Source: Pseudorhodoferax sp. Leaf274 (lineage in GTDB: Bacteria > Pseudomonadota > Gammaproteobacteria > Burkholderiales > Burkholderiaceae_C). Taken from it: 64,000 nt of DNA. A model generated the notes under the pieces. That model searched no databases. It was not told the DNA's origin and worked only from the letters and a program-made list of their open reading frames with translations. The translations under genes were made by a program, and so were the position numbers. This document shows, in pieces, positions 18,398 to 27,375 of the stretch. The stretch covers positions 418,735-482,734 of the forward strand of contig NZ_LMNA01000001.1 of NCBI RefSeq assembly GCF_001422445.1, given 5' to 3'. Position 1 is the stretch's first letter, and each line of letters begins with the position of its first letter.

Positions 18398-19633
18398 ATG
18401 CATGTCGCCGTCATCGGGACCGGCATCGTCGGAGTCTGCACGGCCGCCTGGCTGCAGCGCGACGGTCACCAGGTCACCTTCTTCGATCCGCTGGAGCCAG
18501 GCGAGGCCTGCTCCTTCGGCAACGCGGGCTCGCTCTCGCCCAGCGCCTGCCTGCCCGTGGGCATGCCGGGCATGTGGAAGCGCGTGCCGAACTGGCTGCT
18601 CGACCCGCTGGGCCCGCTCACCGTGCGCTGGCGCCATGCGCCCGTGGTGCTGCCCTGGCTGGTGCGCATGCTGCAGCACTCCACGCGCGAGGAGGTCACG
18701 CGCATCGCCACGTCGCTGCGCAGCCTGCTGGTGCCGATCTTCGACTGCTACGGCCCGCTGCTGCAGGACGCCCAGGCGGACGCGCTGGTGCGCCGCAGCG
18801 GCTGCCTCTACGTCTACTCCTCGCGCGAGAAGGCCGCGCAATGGGCCTGGGGCATGAACCTGCGCCGCTCGCTGGGCGTGCAGATGCGCGACGTGGAGCA
18901 GGACGAACTGGAACAGCTGGAGCCCGACCTCAAGGGCCGCTTTCGCTTCGGCATCCTGGCGCCGGAGAACGGCTCGACGACCGACCCCTCGGCCCTGGTC
19001 AAGGCGCTGCACGCGCACTGCATGGCAGGCGGCGCGGTGCACCTGCGCAAGCGCGTGGCCGGCTTCGAGCGCGAAGGCCGCCGCGTGACCGGCGTGCGCA
19101 CCGACGAAGGCGCCAGCCTGCCCGTGGACGGCGTGGTGGTGGCGGCCGGTGCCTGGTCGGCCCCGCTGGCCGCGCAGCTGGGTTCGCGCGTGCCGCTGGA
19201 GACGCAGCGCGGCTACCACGTCACGGTGCGCAGTTCCAACCTGCAGCTGCGCCACACCGTGATGGCGGTGGAGAACAACCTCATGGTCAACCCCATGGCC
19301 ATGGGCCTGCGGCTGGCCGGCACGGTGGAGTTCGCCGGCCTGAAGGCGCCGCCGCGCTACGCGCGCGCGCAAGCCCTGCTGCGCCTGGGCCAGCAGCTGT
19401 TTCCACACCTGGACACCAGCGAGACCACGCAGTGGATGGGCCACCGGCCCTGCCTGCCCGACAGCCTGCCCGTGGTGGGCCGCGCGCGCAGCGCCGACAA
19501 CGCCTGGCTGGCTTTCGGCCATGGCCACATGGGCATGTGCATGGGCGCGAGCACGGGGCGCGAGGTGGCCCACCTGGTGGCCGGCCGGGCCACGCAGGTC
19601 GATCTCGCGCCGTTCCGGCCGGACCGCTTCTGA
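18398..19633 (+). CDS. D-amino acid dehydrogenase-like FAD oxidoreductase (DadA family)
   Basis: This 411-residue flavoprotein of the DadA family begins HVAVIGTGIVGVCTAAWL, a dinucleotide-binding GxGxxG motif. EACSFGNAGSLSPSACLPVG is the DadA-type active-site region, and VVVAAGAWSAPLA with GHRPCLPDSLPVVG follows near the C-terminus. Such enzymes oxidise D-amino acids to imino acids at the membrane and pass electrons to quinones. It opens an operon with a HyuB-type protein, a TTT binding protein and RidA, which would respectively make, import and detoxify the related metabolites. Its substrate may be a D-amino acid released from a cyclic precursor. Confidence 0.88.
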   Translation: MHVAVIGTGIVGVCTAAWLQRDGHQVTFFDPLEPGEACSFGNAGSLSPSACLPVGMPGMWKRVPNWLLDPLGPLTVRWRHAPVVLPWLVRMLQHSTREEVTRIATSLRSLLVPIFDCYGPLLQDAQADALVRRSGCLYVYSSREKAAQWAWGMNLRRSLGVQMRDVEQDELEQLEPDLKGRFRFGILAPENGSTTDPSALVKALHAHCMAGGAVHLRKRVAGFEREGRRVTGVRTDEGASLPVDGVVVAAGAWSAPLAAQLGSRVPLETQRGYHVTVRSSNLQLRHTVMAVENNLMVNPMAMGLRLAGTVEFAGLKAPPRYARAQALLRLGQQLFPHLDTSETTQWMGHRPCLPDSLPVVGRARSADNAWLAFGHGHMGMCMGASTGREVAHLVAGRATQVDLAPFRPDRF

Positions 19634-19634
19634 C

Positions 19635-21638
19635 ATGCCGGACATCGCGCTCATCTGTACGGAAGGCTTCGCCGACGTGCTGACCCTGGCGCGGCAGAGC
19701 CGCGCCGACCCCTACGCACTGCACGTGCCGGCTTCGCCCTGGCCGCAGCTGCTGCCGGCGCCCTGGCGCATCCAGGCGCGCGGCCGCATCGACGCCGCCG
19801 GTGCCGAGGTCGCGCCGCTGGACCTGGCCGGCGTGCTCAACGCGCTGGCCGCGCTGCCGCGCCCGCCCGCCGGCATCGCCATCTGCCTGCTGTTCGCGCA
19901 GCGCAACCCCGCGCACGAACAGGCGTTGGCGCAGCGCATCGCGCAGCTGTGGCCCGGTCTGCCGGTGGCCTGCTCGCACGCGGTGCTGGCGCAGGACGGC
20001 GAATACGAGCGCACGCTGGCAACCGTGCAGGCACTGGGCCTGCAGGCGCCAGCGCCGGCCGCAGAGCCTGCGCGCGGCGACGGCCTGCCGCAGCAGCTGG
20101 AGGCCCTGGCCGACCGCATGCAGCAGCGCCTGGTGCGCGACGCCGTCTCCAGCGTGGTGCGCGAGGCCATGGACTGCGCGGCCGCCGTGTTCCTGCCCGA
20201 CGGCCGGCTCGTGGCCCAGGCGCGCACGCTGCCGCTGCTGCTGGGCAGCCTGTCGCCGGCCGTGGCCGGGCTGCTGGCCCTCTACCCGGCCGACACCATG
20301 GCCGAGGGCGACGGCTACCTGCTCAACGACCCCTGGCACGGCGGCACGCACCTGCCCGACCTCACGCTGGTGCGCCCGGTGCGCGTGCACGGCCGCACGG
20401 TGGCGCTCGTGGCCTGCGTGCTGCACCACCAGGACGTGGGCGGCATCGCGCCGGGCTCGGTGCCCACGCACGCGTCCAGCATCCAGCAGGAAGGCCTGCG
20501 CATCCCGCCCATGCCGCTGTTCCGCGCCGGCCAGCCCGACGCGGCACTGCTGCGCCTGTTGTGTGCCAACAGCCGCATGCCCGACAACCTGCAGGGCGAC
20601 CTGGCCGCGCAATGGGCCTGCCTCGCGCAGGGCGCGCAGGAACTCGCCGCGCTGTGGCTGCGCACGCCCGACGCGCCGGCGCGCTGCCAGGCCGCGCTGG
20701 CGGACTCGGATGCGGCTGCGCGCGCAGCACTGGCGGCCGCACCCGATGGCGACTACGCCTTCGAGGACGCGCTGGACGGCGACGGCATCGGCACCGACCC
20801 GGTGCGCGTGGCGGTCTGCATCCGCAAGCGCGGCGACAGCGCCGAACTGGACCTCACCGGCTGTGCCGACCAGACGCCCGGGCCCGTGAACGCCGCGCGC
20901 GGCGCAGTGCAGGCGGCCGTGGCCTACTTCGCGCGCATGCTGTCGCCGCAGGCTGCGCCCAACGACGGCAGCCTCGCGCCACTGACGCTGCGCACGCGCC
21001 CGGGCAGCATCGTCGACCCGGCCTTCCCCGCCGCGGTGAACGCGCGCACCAACCTCGTCAAGCTGCTGGCCAACGCGCTGCTGGGCGCCTGGGCCCAGGC
21101 CCTGCCGGCGCGCATGCCGGCGCCTAATGCGGGCGAGGCCGTGGTGCTCTCGCTGGGCGGCACGCGGCCCGACGGCAGCGCCTGGCTGCTGACCGAGATC
21201 ATCGCCTCGGCGGCCGGCGGCGCCCCCACCGGGCCGGGCGGCGCGGGCGTGTCCACCGACGTGGGCAACGCGCGCAGCACGCCGGCCGAGGCCATCGAGG
21301 CCCAGGCCCCGCTGCGCGTGGAGCGCGTGGCCGTGCGCGCCGGCTCCGGCGGCGCCGGCCGCCACCGCGGTGGCGACGGCGTGGTGCGCGTCTACCGCCT
21401 GCTGCATGGCAGTGGCAGCATCTCCTACCGCGGCGAGCGCCACGGCATCGCGCCCCAGGGCGCCGCCGGCGGCCAGCCGGGCGCCTGCGCGTGCGCCCGC
21501 ATCGAGCGTGCGGACGGCCGCGTCGAGCCCCTGCCCGCCAAGGCACGCGCGCAGTGGCAGGCCGGCGACCGGCTCGTGGTCGAGACCGCGGGCGGCGGCG
21601 GCTGGGGAGCACCGGACGCCACGCCGGCAGGCCCATGA
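19635..21638 (+). CDS. Hydantoinase/oxoprolinase B protein with fused partial HyuA segment
   Basis: This is a 667-residue protein. Residues ~152-660 are a HyuB (hydantoinase B/oxoprolinase) subunit, with GDGYLLNDPWHGGTHLPDL, HHQDVGGIAPGS and a glycine-rich C-terminal block (GPGGAGVSTDVGNARSTPAEA). Residues 1-~135 instead match the second half of the HyuA N-terminal domain (ICTEGFADVLTLARQSRADPY, NPAHEQALAQRI, DGEYERT). The HyuA N-terminal GGTFTD nucleotide motif and the large actin-like HyuA domain are missing. HyuA/HyuB complexes hydrolyse hydantoins or 5-oxoproline with ATP. Without HyuA, activity is uncertain unless a partner lies elsewhere. The ATG at 19635 follows the dehydrogenase stop by 1 bp. 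Confidence 0.85.
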   Translation: MPDIALICTEGFADVLTLARQSRADPYALHVPASPWPQLLPAPWRIQARGRIDAAGAEVAPLDLAGVLNALAALPRPPAGIAICLLFAQRNPAHEQALAQRIAQLWPGLPVACSHAVLAQDGEYERTLATVQALGLQAPAPAAEPARGDGLPQQLEALADRMQQRLVRDAVSSVVREAMDCAAAVFLPDGRLVAQARTLPLLLGSLSPAVAGLLALYPADTMAEGDGYLLNDPWHGGTHLPDLTLVRPVRVHGRTVALVACVLHHQDVGGIAPGSVPTHASSIQQEGLRIPPMPLFRAGQPDAALLRLLCANSRMPDNLQGDLAAQWACLAQGAQELAALWLRTPDAPARCQAALADSDAAARAALAAAPDGDYAFEDALDGDGIGTDPVRVAVCIRKRGDSAELDLTGCADQTPGPVNAARGAVQAAVAYFARMLSPQAAPNDGSLAPLTLRTRPGSIVDPAFPAAVNARTNLVKLLANALLGAWAQALPARMPAPNAGEAVVLSLGGTRPDGSAWLLTEIIASAAGGAPTGPGGAGVSTDVGNARSTPAEAIEAQAPLRVERVAVRAGSGGAGRHRGGDGVVRVYRLLHGSGSISYRGERHGIAPQGAAGGQPGACACARIERADGRVEPLPAKARAQWQAGDRLVVETAGGGGWGAPDATPAGP

Positions 21639-21703
21639 CCGCGCCCGCCCCGCACGGTTCCTGCATGGCCGCCATGACCCCTTCCCTAGCTCCGGAGTGC
21701 CCC

Positions 21704-22711
21704 ATGACCCATCCCATGACCCACCCCACGCCCCATCCCATCTCCCGCCGCCAGTCCCTGCGCCGCCTCGCCGCCGGCACCGCGCTGGCCGCCGCGCCGC
21801 TGCTGGCCCAGGCCCAGGGCGGCAAGACCACGCGCATCGTCGTGCCCTTCCCGCCCGGCGGCAGCACCGACCTGCTGGCGCGCCGCATCGGCGAGAAGCT
21901 GTCGGTGGCGCTGGGCCAGCCCGTCATCGTCGAGAACCGGGCCGGTGCCGGCGGCACCGTGGGTGCCGACTACGTGGCCAAGTCCACGCCCGACGGCACG
22001 ACGCTGCTGATGGGCGTGACCGGCAGCAACGCCATCGCGCAGGCGCTCTACCCCAAGCTGCCCTACGACGTGGTGAAGGACTTCGCGCCCGTGTCCATGG
22101 TCGTGAGCTCGCCGCTGGTGGTGACCGTGAACCCCTCGGTGAAGGCCGGCACCATCGCCGAGTTCATCGCGCTGGCCAAGGCCAGGCCCGGATCGATCAG
22201 CTACGGCTCGGCCGGCAACGGCACCTCGATGCACCTGACGGGCGAGATGTTCAAGCAGGCCACGAAGACCTCGATGGTGCACATCCCCTACCGCGGCAGC
22301 GCGGGCATGCTGCAAGACCTCATGGGCGGGCAAATCGAGGCCACCTTCGGCGACCTGCTGGTGGTGATGCCGCAACTGGAAGCCGGCAAGCTGCGCGCGC
22401 TGGCCGTCACGTCGCGACAGCGCCACCCCATGCTGCCCAACGTGCCGACCCTGGCCGAGAGCGGCTATCCGGGCTTCGAGGCGCTGTCGTGGCAAGGCCT
22501 GTTCGCCCCGGCCGCCACGCCGCCCGATGTGGTCGCCAGGATCAGCGCCGAGGTCAACAAGGCCATCAAGACGCCGGAGATCGCCGACTTCTTCGCCGCG
22601 CGCGGCTTCCTGATCGAGGGCACGGCGCCGGCCGCGTTCAAGGGCCTGATCGAGTCCGAGGTGAAGAAGTGGTCGGCCATCGTCAAGGTCTCGGGCGCCA
22701 AGGCGGACTGA
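21704..22711 (+). CDS. Tripartite tricarboxylate transporter (Bug/TctC) substrate-binding protein
   Basis: This 335-residue periplasmic binding protein of the Bug/TctC family has a twin-arginine-like signal (ISRRQSLRRLAAG) ending at AQAQ. The mature protein begins TTRIVVPFPPGGSTDLLARRI, the family hallmark. Other family blocks include VIVENRAGAGGTVG and SYGSAGNGTSMHL. A GGAG lies ahead of the ATG at 21704. An earlier in-frame ATG at 21635 overlaps the HyuB stop (ATGA) and would give a 23-residue extension, so it may be used for coupling. No TctA/TctB membrane genes are nearby, so it must work with distant partners or act as a sensor. Confidence 0.9.
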   Translation: MTHPMTHPTPHPISRRQSLRRLAAGTALAAAPLLAQAQGGKTTRIVVPFPPGGSTDLLARRIGEKLSVALGQPVIVENRAGAGGTVGADYVAKSTPDGTTLLMGVTGSNAIAQALYPKLPYDVVKDFAPVSMVVSSPLVVTVNPSVKAGTIAEFIALAKARPGSISYGSAGNGTSMHLTGEMFKQATKTSMVHIPYRGSAGMLQDLMGGQIEATFGDLLVVMPQLEAGKLRALAVTSRQRHPMLPNVPTLAESGYPGFEALSWQGLFAPAATPPDVVARISAEVNKAIKTPEIADFFAARGFLIEGTAPAAFKGLIESEVKKWSAIVKVSGAKAD

Positions 22712-23106
22712 TGGACGCCCCCATCGAACGCATCGGCACCGTGGTGCGGGCCGGCCAGCGCCAGCCGATCTCCGCCGCCGTGGCCTGGGACCGGCTGGTG
22801 TTCGTCTCGGGCCAGGTGCCGATGACGCCGGCCGGCCCGGCCGCGCCCGACATCGCGGGCCAGACCCATGCCACGCTGGACCACATCGCCCGCATCCTGC
22901 GCAATGCGGGCTGCACCCTGGAAGACGTGGTCAAGACCACCGTGTGGCTGACCGATGCGGCGGACTACCCGGCCTTCAACGCGGCCTATGCCGAGCGCTT
23001 CCCGGCCGAACAGGCGCCCGCGCGCTCCACCGTGATCGCGGGGCTCATCGCGCCCGTGAAGGTGGAGATCGAGGCCGTGGCGGTGCGGCCGGCCCGCGCG
23101 ACCTGA
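22711..23106 (+). CDS. RidA/YjgF family enamine/imine deaminase
   Basis: This 131-residue protein of the YjgF/YER057c/UK114 family has WDRLVFVSGQVPMTP near residue 26, ILRNAGCTLEDVVKTTVWLTD around 62-82 and a C-terminal RSTV pattern (PARSTVIAGLIAPVKVEIEAVA). The conserved Arg in that segment binds the carboxylate of 2-aminoacrylate-type imines. It starts inside the stop of the binding-protein gene (TGATG). In this operon it would hydrolyse the imino acid made by the DadA-like dehydrogenase to the 2-oxoacid, a logical pairing. Confidence 0.92.
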   Translation: MDAPIERIGTVVRAGQRQPISAAVAWDRLVFVSGQVPMTPAGPAAPDIAGQTHATLDHIARILRNAGCTLEDVVKTTVWLTDAADYPAFNAAYAERFPAEQAPARSTVIAGLIAPVKVEIEAVAVRPARAT

Positions 23107-23108
23107 CG

Positions 23109-24464
23109 CTACCAGCCCACCTGGCCGCGGCCGGTGTCCATCACCATGCGTGCGGCCAGGTACAGCCGCGGCCCCACGTTGGACACCAGCACGTACTCGT
23201 CGTCGTTGGAGTGGGCGCCGAAACCGCGCAGGCCGAAGCTTTCCAGCACGCCGCCGCGCGGGCGCAGGCCGGCGAAGGCGGCGTCGGTGCCGCCGCCGGT
23301 GGCGCGCTCGCGGATCTCCATCGGCATGTCCAGCCCGCCGTACAGGCCGCGGGCATGCTGGGCCAGCGCGCGCGAGGCCGCGTTGGAGACGAAGGCCGGG
23401 CGGCTGCGGTAGAAGGTCAGGTCGATCTTCGTGTCCGGGATCAGCTTGTCCTCGATGGACTTCTTCAGCGATGCCTCCATGAGGTCCAGGTCGGCATTGG
23501 TCAGCGAGCGCACGTCGGCCACGGCCGTGGCCTCGGCCGGGATCACGTTGCGCGAATTGCCGGCGTTGGCCACGGTCCAGTTGATCTGCAGGCCCTTGGC
23601 CGGGTCGCCGAACTGGCGCGACTTGAGCATCTGGTGCGCGAGTTCGTACAGCGCATTGCGGCCCTGCTCGGGCGCCGCGCCCGCATGGCTGGCCTTGCCG
23701 GTCACCTTCATCTCGACGATGGCGATGCTGCTCGTGGCCAGGCGCACCATGTCGCCGCCCTGGGCCGTGGCGCTGCCGCCGCCTTCGAACGAGAACACCG
23801 CGTCGTAGGCACCGCCCAGCTCGGTGAGGAACGGGCCGGAGCCGGGCGACCCCACCTCCTCGTCGCCGTTGATCAGCACGCCCAGCTCCGCGTAGTCGGT
23901 GAAGCCGTTGCGCGCCAGCAGCTCGACCACGTGCAGGATCAGCGCCACGCCCTGCTTGTCGTCGGCGATGCCCAGGCCGTAGGCGCGGTCGCCGTCGATG
24001 CGGAAGGGCTGCTTGGCGCCCATGCCGCGCTGGTAGACCGTGTCCATGTGGGCGATCAGCAGCACCTTCTTGACGCCCGTGCCCTTGCGCGTCGCATACA
24101 CCATGCTGCCCAGTTCCGCGCCCTTGAGCTGCGGATGGAAGCCGGGCGCGCGCGTGGGCTTGACCTCCACCTGCATGCCGGCCTTGCGCAGCCGCTCGGC
24201 CACGGTGCCGCTGAGCTGGCGCAGGCCCTCCAGGTCGCGGCTGCCGGACTCGATGCCGACCAGCGTCTCCAGCGTCTTGAGGTAGGGGCCGACCTCGGCC
24301 TGCGTCTGCGCGCGCAGGGCGGCGTCCACGGGCAGGGCCGCCTGTGCGGGCGGGGTGGCGGGGACCGTCGCCTTCGGCGCCATCGGCGCACAGGCACCGA
24401 GCAGCAGCGCCGAAGCCAGCGCGCCGGCCAGGAGGGAGGGGCGGCGCAGAGATGCGAGAGACAT
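23109..24464 (-). CDS. M20 family metallopeptidase, exported lipoprotein (carboxypeptidase G2-like)
   Basis: This 451-residue peptidase has an N-terminal hydrophobic stretch ending LLGAC, a lipobox that predicts lipid attachment at Cys25. The di-zinc M20 ligands are visible: IAHMDTVY (His and Asp), GLGIADDKQG (Asp), NGDEEVG (catalytic Glu and ligand Glu) and a C-terminal GAHSNDDEYV (His). The dimerisation domain lies around residues 230-340. The glutamate carboxypeptidase (Cpg2) branch removes C-terminal Glu or Asp from N-acyl substrates. It sits convergent to RidA with 2 bp between them, so its link to that operon is not certain. Confidence 0.9.
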   Translation of the reverse strand: MSLASLRRPSLLAGALASALLLGACAPMAPKATVPATPPAQAALPVDAALRAQTQAEVGPYLKTLETLVGIESGSRDLEGLRQLSGTVAERLRKAGMQVEVKPTRAPGFHPQLKGAELGSMVYATRKGTGVKKVLLIAHMDTVYQRGMGAKQPFRIDGDRAYGLGIADDKQGVALILHVVELLARNGFTDYAELGVLINGDEEVGSPGSGPFLTELGGAYDAVFSFEGGGSATAQGGDMVRLATSSIAIVEMKVTGKASHAGAAPEQGRNALYELAHQMLKSRQFGDPAKGLQINWTVANAGNSRNVIPAEATAVADVRSLTNADLDLMEASLKKSIEDKLIPDTKIDLTFYRSRPAFVSNAASRALAQHARGLYGGLDMPMEIRERATGGGTDAAFAGLRPRGGVLESFGLRGFGAHSNDDEYVLVSNVGPRLYLAARMVMDTGRGQVGW

Positions 24465-24505
24465 GAAAAACTCCAGAGAACCGGGAAAGGCGCGCAGTGT
24501 AGAAC

Positions 24506-25753
24506 TCAGGCCCGCGCGTGCTGCAGCCGCCGCACGCGCCACAGCAGCGTGGCCGCGATGCTGAGGTTGAGCAGGTTGAACGCGATGCCGTTCAGGAAGG
24601 CCGCGTGGTAGCTGCCGGTGAGGTCGAACACCTTGCCCGACATCCAGCCGCCCAGCGCCATGCCGAACAGCGTGGCCATGATGACCGTGCCCACGCGCGC
24701 GCCGGCCTCCTGCGGCGGGAAGTGCTCGCGCACGATGATGGCGTAGGACGGCACGATGCCGCCCTGGAACAACCCGAACAGCGCCGAGATCACGTACAGC
24801 GGCACCAGGCCGTCGAAGGGCAGGAACAGCAGCAGCGCCACGCCCTGCAGCGCCGAGCCCAGCAGCAGCGTGCGCAGGCCGCCGATGCGGTCGCAGACCC
24901 AGCCCGAGACGAGTCGGCTGACCACGCCGAAGCCCAGCATCAGCGCCAGCATCTCGGCGCCGCGCGCCGCGCCATAGCCCAGGTCGCCGCAGTAGGCCAC
25001 GATGTGCACCTGCGGCATGGCCATCGCCACGCAGCAGGCCAGGCCCGCCACGCACAGCAGGCCCTGGGCCGTGCCCAGCGACAGGCCGAAAGGCCGCCCG
25101 GCCGCCAGCGCGGCGGCCGAGGCCGCGGCCGCGCCCTGCGGCGCAGCGGCCACGACCGGCGGCCGCTGGCGCATGCACAGCGCCAGCGCGCCCACCGCGA
25201 GGCTGCAGAACACCGCCATGCCCAGGTAGGTCTGGCGCCAGCCCACGGTCTCGATGAAATGCTGGGCGACCGGCGGCCACACCGTGCCGGCCAGGTAGTT
25301 GCCGCTGGCGCACACGCCCACCGCCATGCCGCGCCGGCGCTCGAACCACAGGGCGGTGTCGGCGATCAAGGGCGCGAAGCTGGCCGAGCAACCCAGCAGG
25401 CCGACCAGCAGGCCCTGCGCGAGCGCAAAGCCGAGCAGGCTGTCGGCCGTGGCGCTGGCCCAGTAGCCCAGGCCCAGGCACATCGCGCCGAGCAGCAACG
25501 GCCAGCCGATGCCGAAGCGGTCGGCCAGCCTGCCCATGAGCACGCCGCCGGCGCCGAAGCCCAGCATCAGCAGCGTGTAGGGCAGCGAGGCGTCGGAGCG
25601 GGCGACACCGAACTCGGCCTGCACCGCGGGCAGCGCCACCGAGACCACGTACATGCCGCCGTTGCCCACCGCCATGAGCAGCAATGCAACGCCGAGCCGG
25701 AACATGGCATAGGGGGAATCGACGCCGGGCGCCGGCGGCTGGCTTGTCTCCAT
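24506..25753 (-). CDS. MFS transporter
   Basis: This 415-residue inner-membrane carrier has about 12 helices. The motif after helix 2 (GGVLMGRLADRFGIG) is a good MFS motif A, and a second-half version is GWVCDRIGGLRTLL. The overall style (MYVVSVALPAVQAEFGVARSDASLPYT) resembles monocarboxylate/OFA-type carriers, which often take up organic acids. It lies 41 bp upstream of the M20 gene on the same strand, and the two could form an operon that takes up the peptidase product. Confidence 0.88.
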   Translation of the reverse strand: METSQPPAPGVDSPYAMFRLGVALLLMAVGNGGMYVVSVALPAVQAEFGVARSDASLPYTLLMLGFGAGGVLMGRLADRFGIGWPLLLGAMCLGLGYWASATADSLLGFALAQGLLVGLLGCSASFAPLIADTALWFERRRGMAVGVCASGNYLAGTVWPPVAQHFIETVGWRQTYLGMAVFCSLAVGALALCMRQRPPVVAAAPQGAAAASAAALAAGRPFGLSLGTAQGLLCVAGLACCVAMAMPQVHIVAYCGDLGYGAARGAEMLALMLGFGVVSRLVSGWVCDRIGGLRTLLLGSALQGVALLLFLPFDGLVPLYVISALFGLFQGGIVPSYAIIVREHFPPQEAGARVGTVIMATLFGMALGGWMSGKVFDLTGSYHAAFLNGIAFNLLNLSIAATLLWRVRRLQHARA

Positions 25754-25807
25754 GGCTTGTTCTGTGTGTGCGGACGAAGCGCGGACCCTACACCACGCCG
25801 GCAGGGA

Positions 25808-26677
25808 TCACAGGCCGAGCAGCCCCAGCGCCAGGCGGTGTGCGCGCGCAGCCGGATCGGCCAGGTCGTGCAGCACGTTCATGTGGTTGCGGCCCGGCAC
25901 GGTCTCGCAGACCGGCACCGCGGCCTCGCCCCAGCGCGCGCGGATCAGCGCGTTCTGCCGCTGGAACTCGGCACTCTCCTCGCCGCCCACGAGGGCCAGC
26001 AGCGGCCCGGCGGGTGCCGGCATCCAGGCCGGGCTCAGCTGCAGGGCCGAGGCCTCGGTCAGCTTCAGGTCGCGCGCGAGGAAGGGCGCGTGGCGCAGCG
26101 GCTCCAGCTCGTACAGGCCCGACAGCGCCAGCGCGCCGCGCAGCGGCTGTGCCGGCATGCGCCGCTCGATGTCGCGCCAGTTGCAGGCCATCAGCATGGC
26201 CGCCAGGTGGCCCCCCGCGCTGTGGCCGCTCAGCGCGATGCGTTGCCGGTCCACGCCCAGGGTGTCGGCCTCGCGCCAGATCCAGGCGATGGCCTTGACC
26301 ATCTGTTGCACGATCTGCGCGATGCTGGCGTACGGCGCCAGCGCGTAGTTGGGCAGGATCACCGAGACGCCGGCGGCCACGAAGGGCTCGGCCACGAAGC
26401 TGTGGTCGCGCTTGTCCAGCGCGCGCCAGAAGCCGCCATGGATGTGGACCAGCACCGGCGCGCCTGCTGGCGCGTGCGGCTGCGCGGCGGGGAACAGGTC
26501 CAGCGTCTCCTTGGTCCCGTCGCCATAGCGCAGGTCGAGCTTGCTGCGCAGCTTGCCGCGCGCGGCCTTGGACGCGTCGGTCCAGTGCTGCAGGATCTGC
26601 GGGTGCTCGGGGATGGCGGCGCGGGCGTTGTACTGGGCGTCGTACCAGGCGGGATCGTGTTCGGGCATGGGCCTCAT
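25808..26677 (-). CDS. Alpha/beta hydrolase, kynurenine formamidase/BD-FAE-like
   Basis: This 289-residue carboxylesterase-fold hydrolase has the oxyanion motif HGGFW at about residues 80-84, the nucleophile Ser153 in GHSAGGHLAA and a C-terminal His in PGRNHMNVLHDL. This set is typical of arylformamidase/kynurenine formamidase-like and feruloyl-esterase-like (BD-FAE) enzymes. There is no signal peptide. The ATG overlaps the TetR stop by 4 bp, and a second ATG three codons later is possible. It is co-transcribed with the TetR gene that faces the catabolic cluster, so its substrate probably belongs to that pathway. Confidence 0.87.
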   Translation of the reverse strand: MRPMPEHDPAWYDAQYNARAAIPEHPQILQHWTDASKAARGKLRSKLDLRYGDGTKETLDLFPAAQPHAPAGAPVLVHIHGGFWRALDKRDHSFVAEPFVAAGVSVILPNYALAPYASIAQIVQQMVKAIAWIWREADTLGVDRQRIALSGHSAGGHLAAMLMACNWRDIERRMPAQPLRGALALSGLYELEPLRHAPFLARDLKLTEASALQLSPAWMPAPAGPLLALVGGEESAEFQRQNALIRARWGEAAVPVCETVPGRNHMNVLHDLADPAARAHRLALGLLGL

Positions 26678-27342
26678 TGTCCTGGCTTCTTCCTGGCCGC
26701 GCGCGGCGGGTTGGCCTCGCGCAGTGCGGCGTCGACCATGGCATCGGCCATCCACAGCGCGGTGCGCTCGACCTCGCGGTCGCTCACGCCCCAGATGTCC
26801 TTGAGGATCACATAGGGCTCGATGCCGTAGATCACCGACAGCGCGCGGTGCAGCCGGTCGTACACCGCCTTGGGCAGCTGGGGCGCCAGCGGCTCGAGCG
26901 CGTGCTCGAGGATGCGCACGCGGTGGCCGCGGCGGAACGGCTCCTCCTCCAGCAGGCCGGCGCGCTCCTGCGCCCATTGCTCCAGCGAGAGCAGGGCGGC
27001 GGCGCGCAGCTGCGGCTCGAACTCCTTGAAGCGCGGGAAGGTCTTCTTGAACAGCTCGTGCAGCCGCGCATGCCCGTCCGGCAGGTCGGACGCGTGGCTG
27101 CGCACCGGCCCCAGCGAGGCCTCGATCACGGCGGTCAGCAGCGCACTGCGGCTCTTGAAGTAGCGGTAGGCCGTGGCGCGCGACACCTTGGCGCGCACCG
27201 CGGTCTCGGCCACGGAAGGAATGTGGCCACCGTCCTGGATGATGGCCATGGCCGTCTCCAGCAGCAGCTTGAAGGTGGCCGCCTTGATGCCGCGCTCGGG
27301 CGGCTGCGGAGGGGGGCTGTGCGAGAACTTGGGGCGCGCCAT
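26674..27342 (-). CDS. TetR-family transcriptional regulator
   Basis: This 222-residue regulator has an N-terminal helix-turn-helix at about residues 40-62 (SVAETAVRAKVSRATAYRYFKSRSALL), preceded by a proline-rich lead, and an all-helical ligand domain behind it. It is read away from the FAH-family gene, with 162 bp between the start codons. That gap holds paired GTCTT/GAGAC elements, which suit a TetR-type operator. It most likely represses the long catabolic cluster starting at 27505 and its own operon with the esterase gene until an inducer binds. Confidence 0.92.
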   Translation of the reverse strand: MARPKFSHSPPPQPPERGIKAATFKLLLETAMAIIQDGGHIPSVAETAVRAKVSRATAYRYFKSRSALLTAVIEASLGPVRSHASDLPDGHARLHELFKKTFPRFKEFEPQLRAAALLSLEQWAQERAGLLEEEPFRRGHRVRILEHALEPLAPQLPKAVYDRLHRALSVIYGIEPYVILKDIWGVSDREVERTALWMADAMVDAALREANPPRAARKKPGQ

Positions 27343-27375
27343 GCGGGTTTGTCCGGGTCTGGGTATGTCGTTTGT

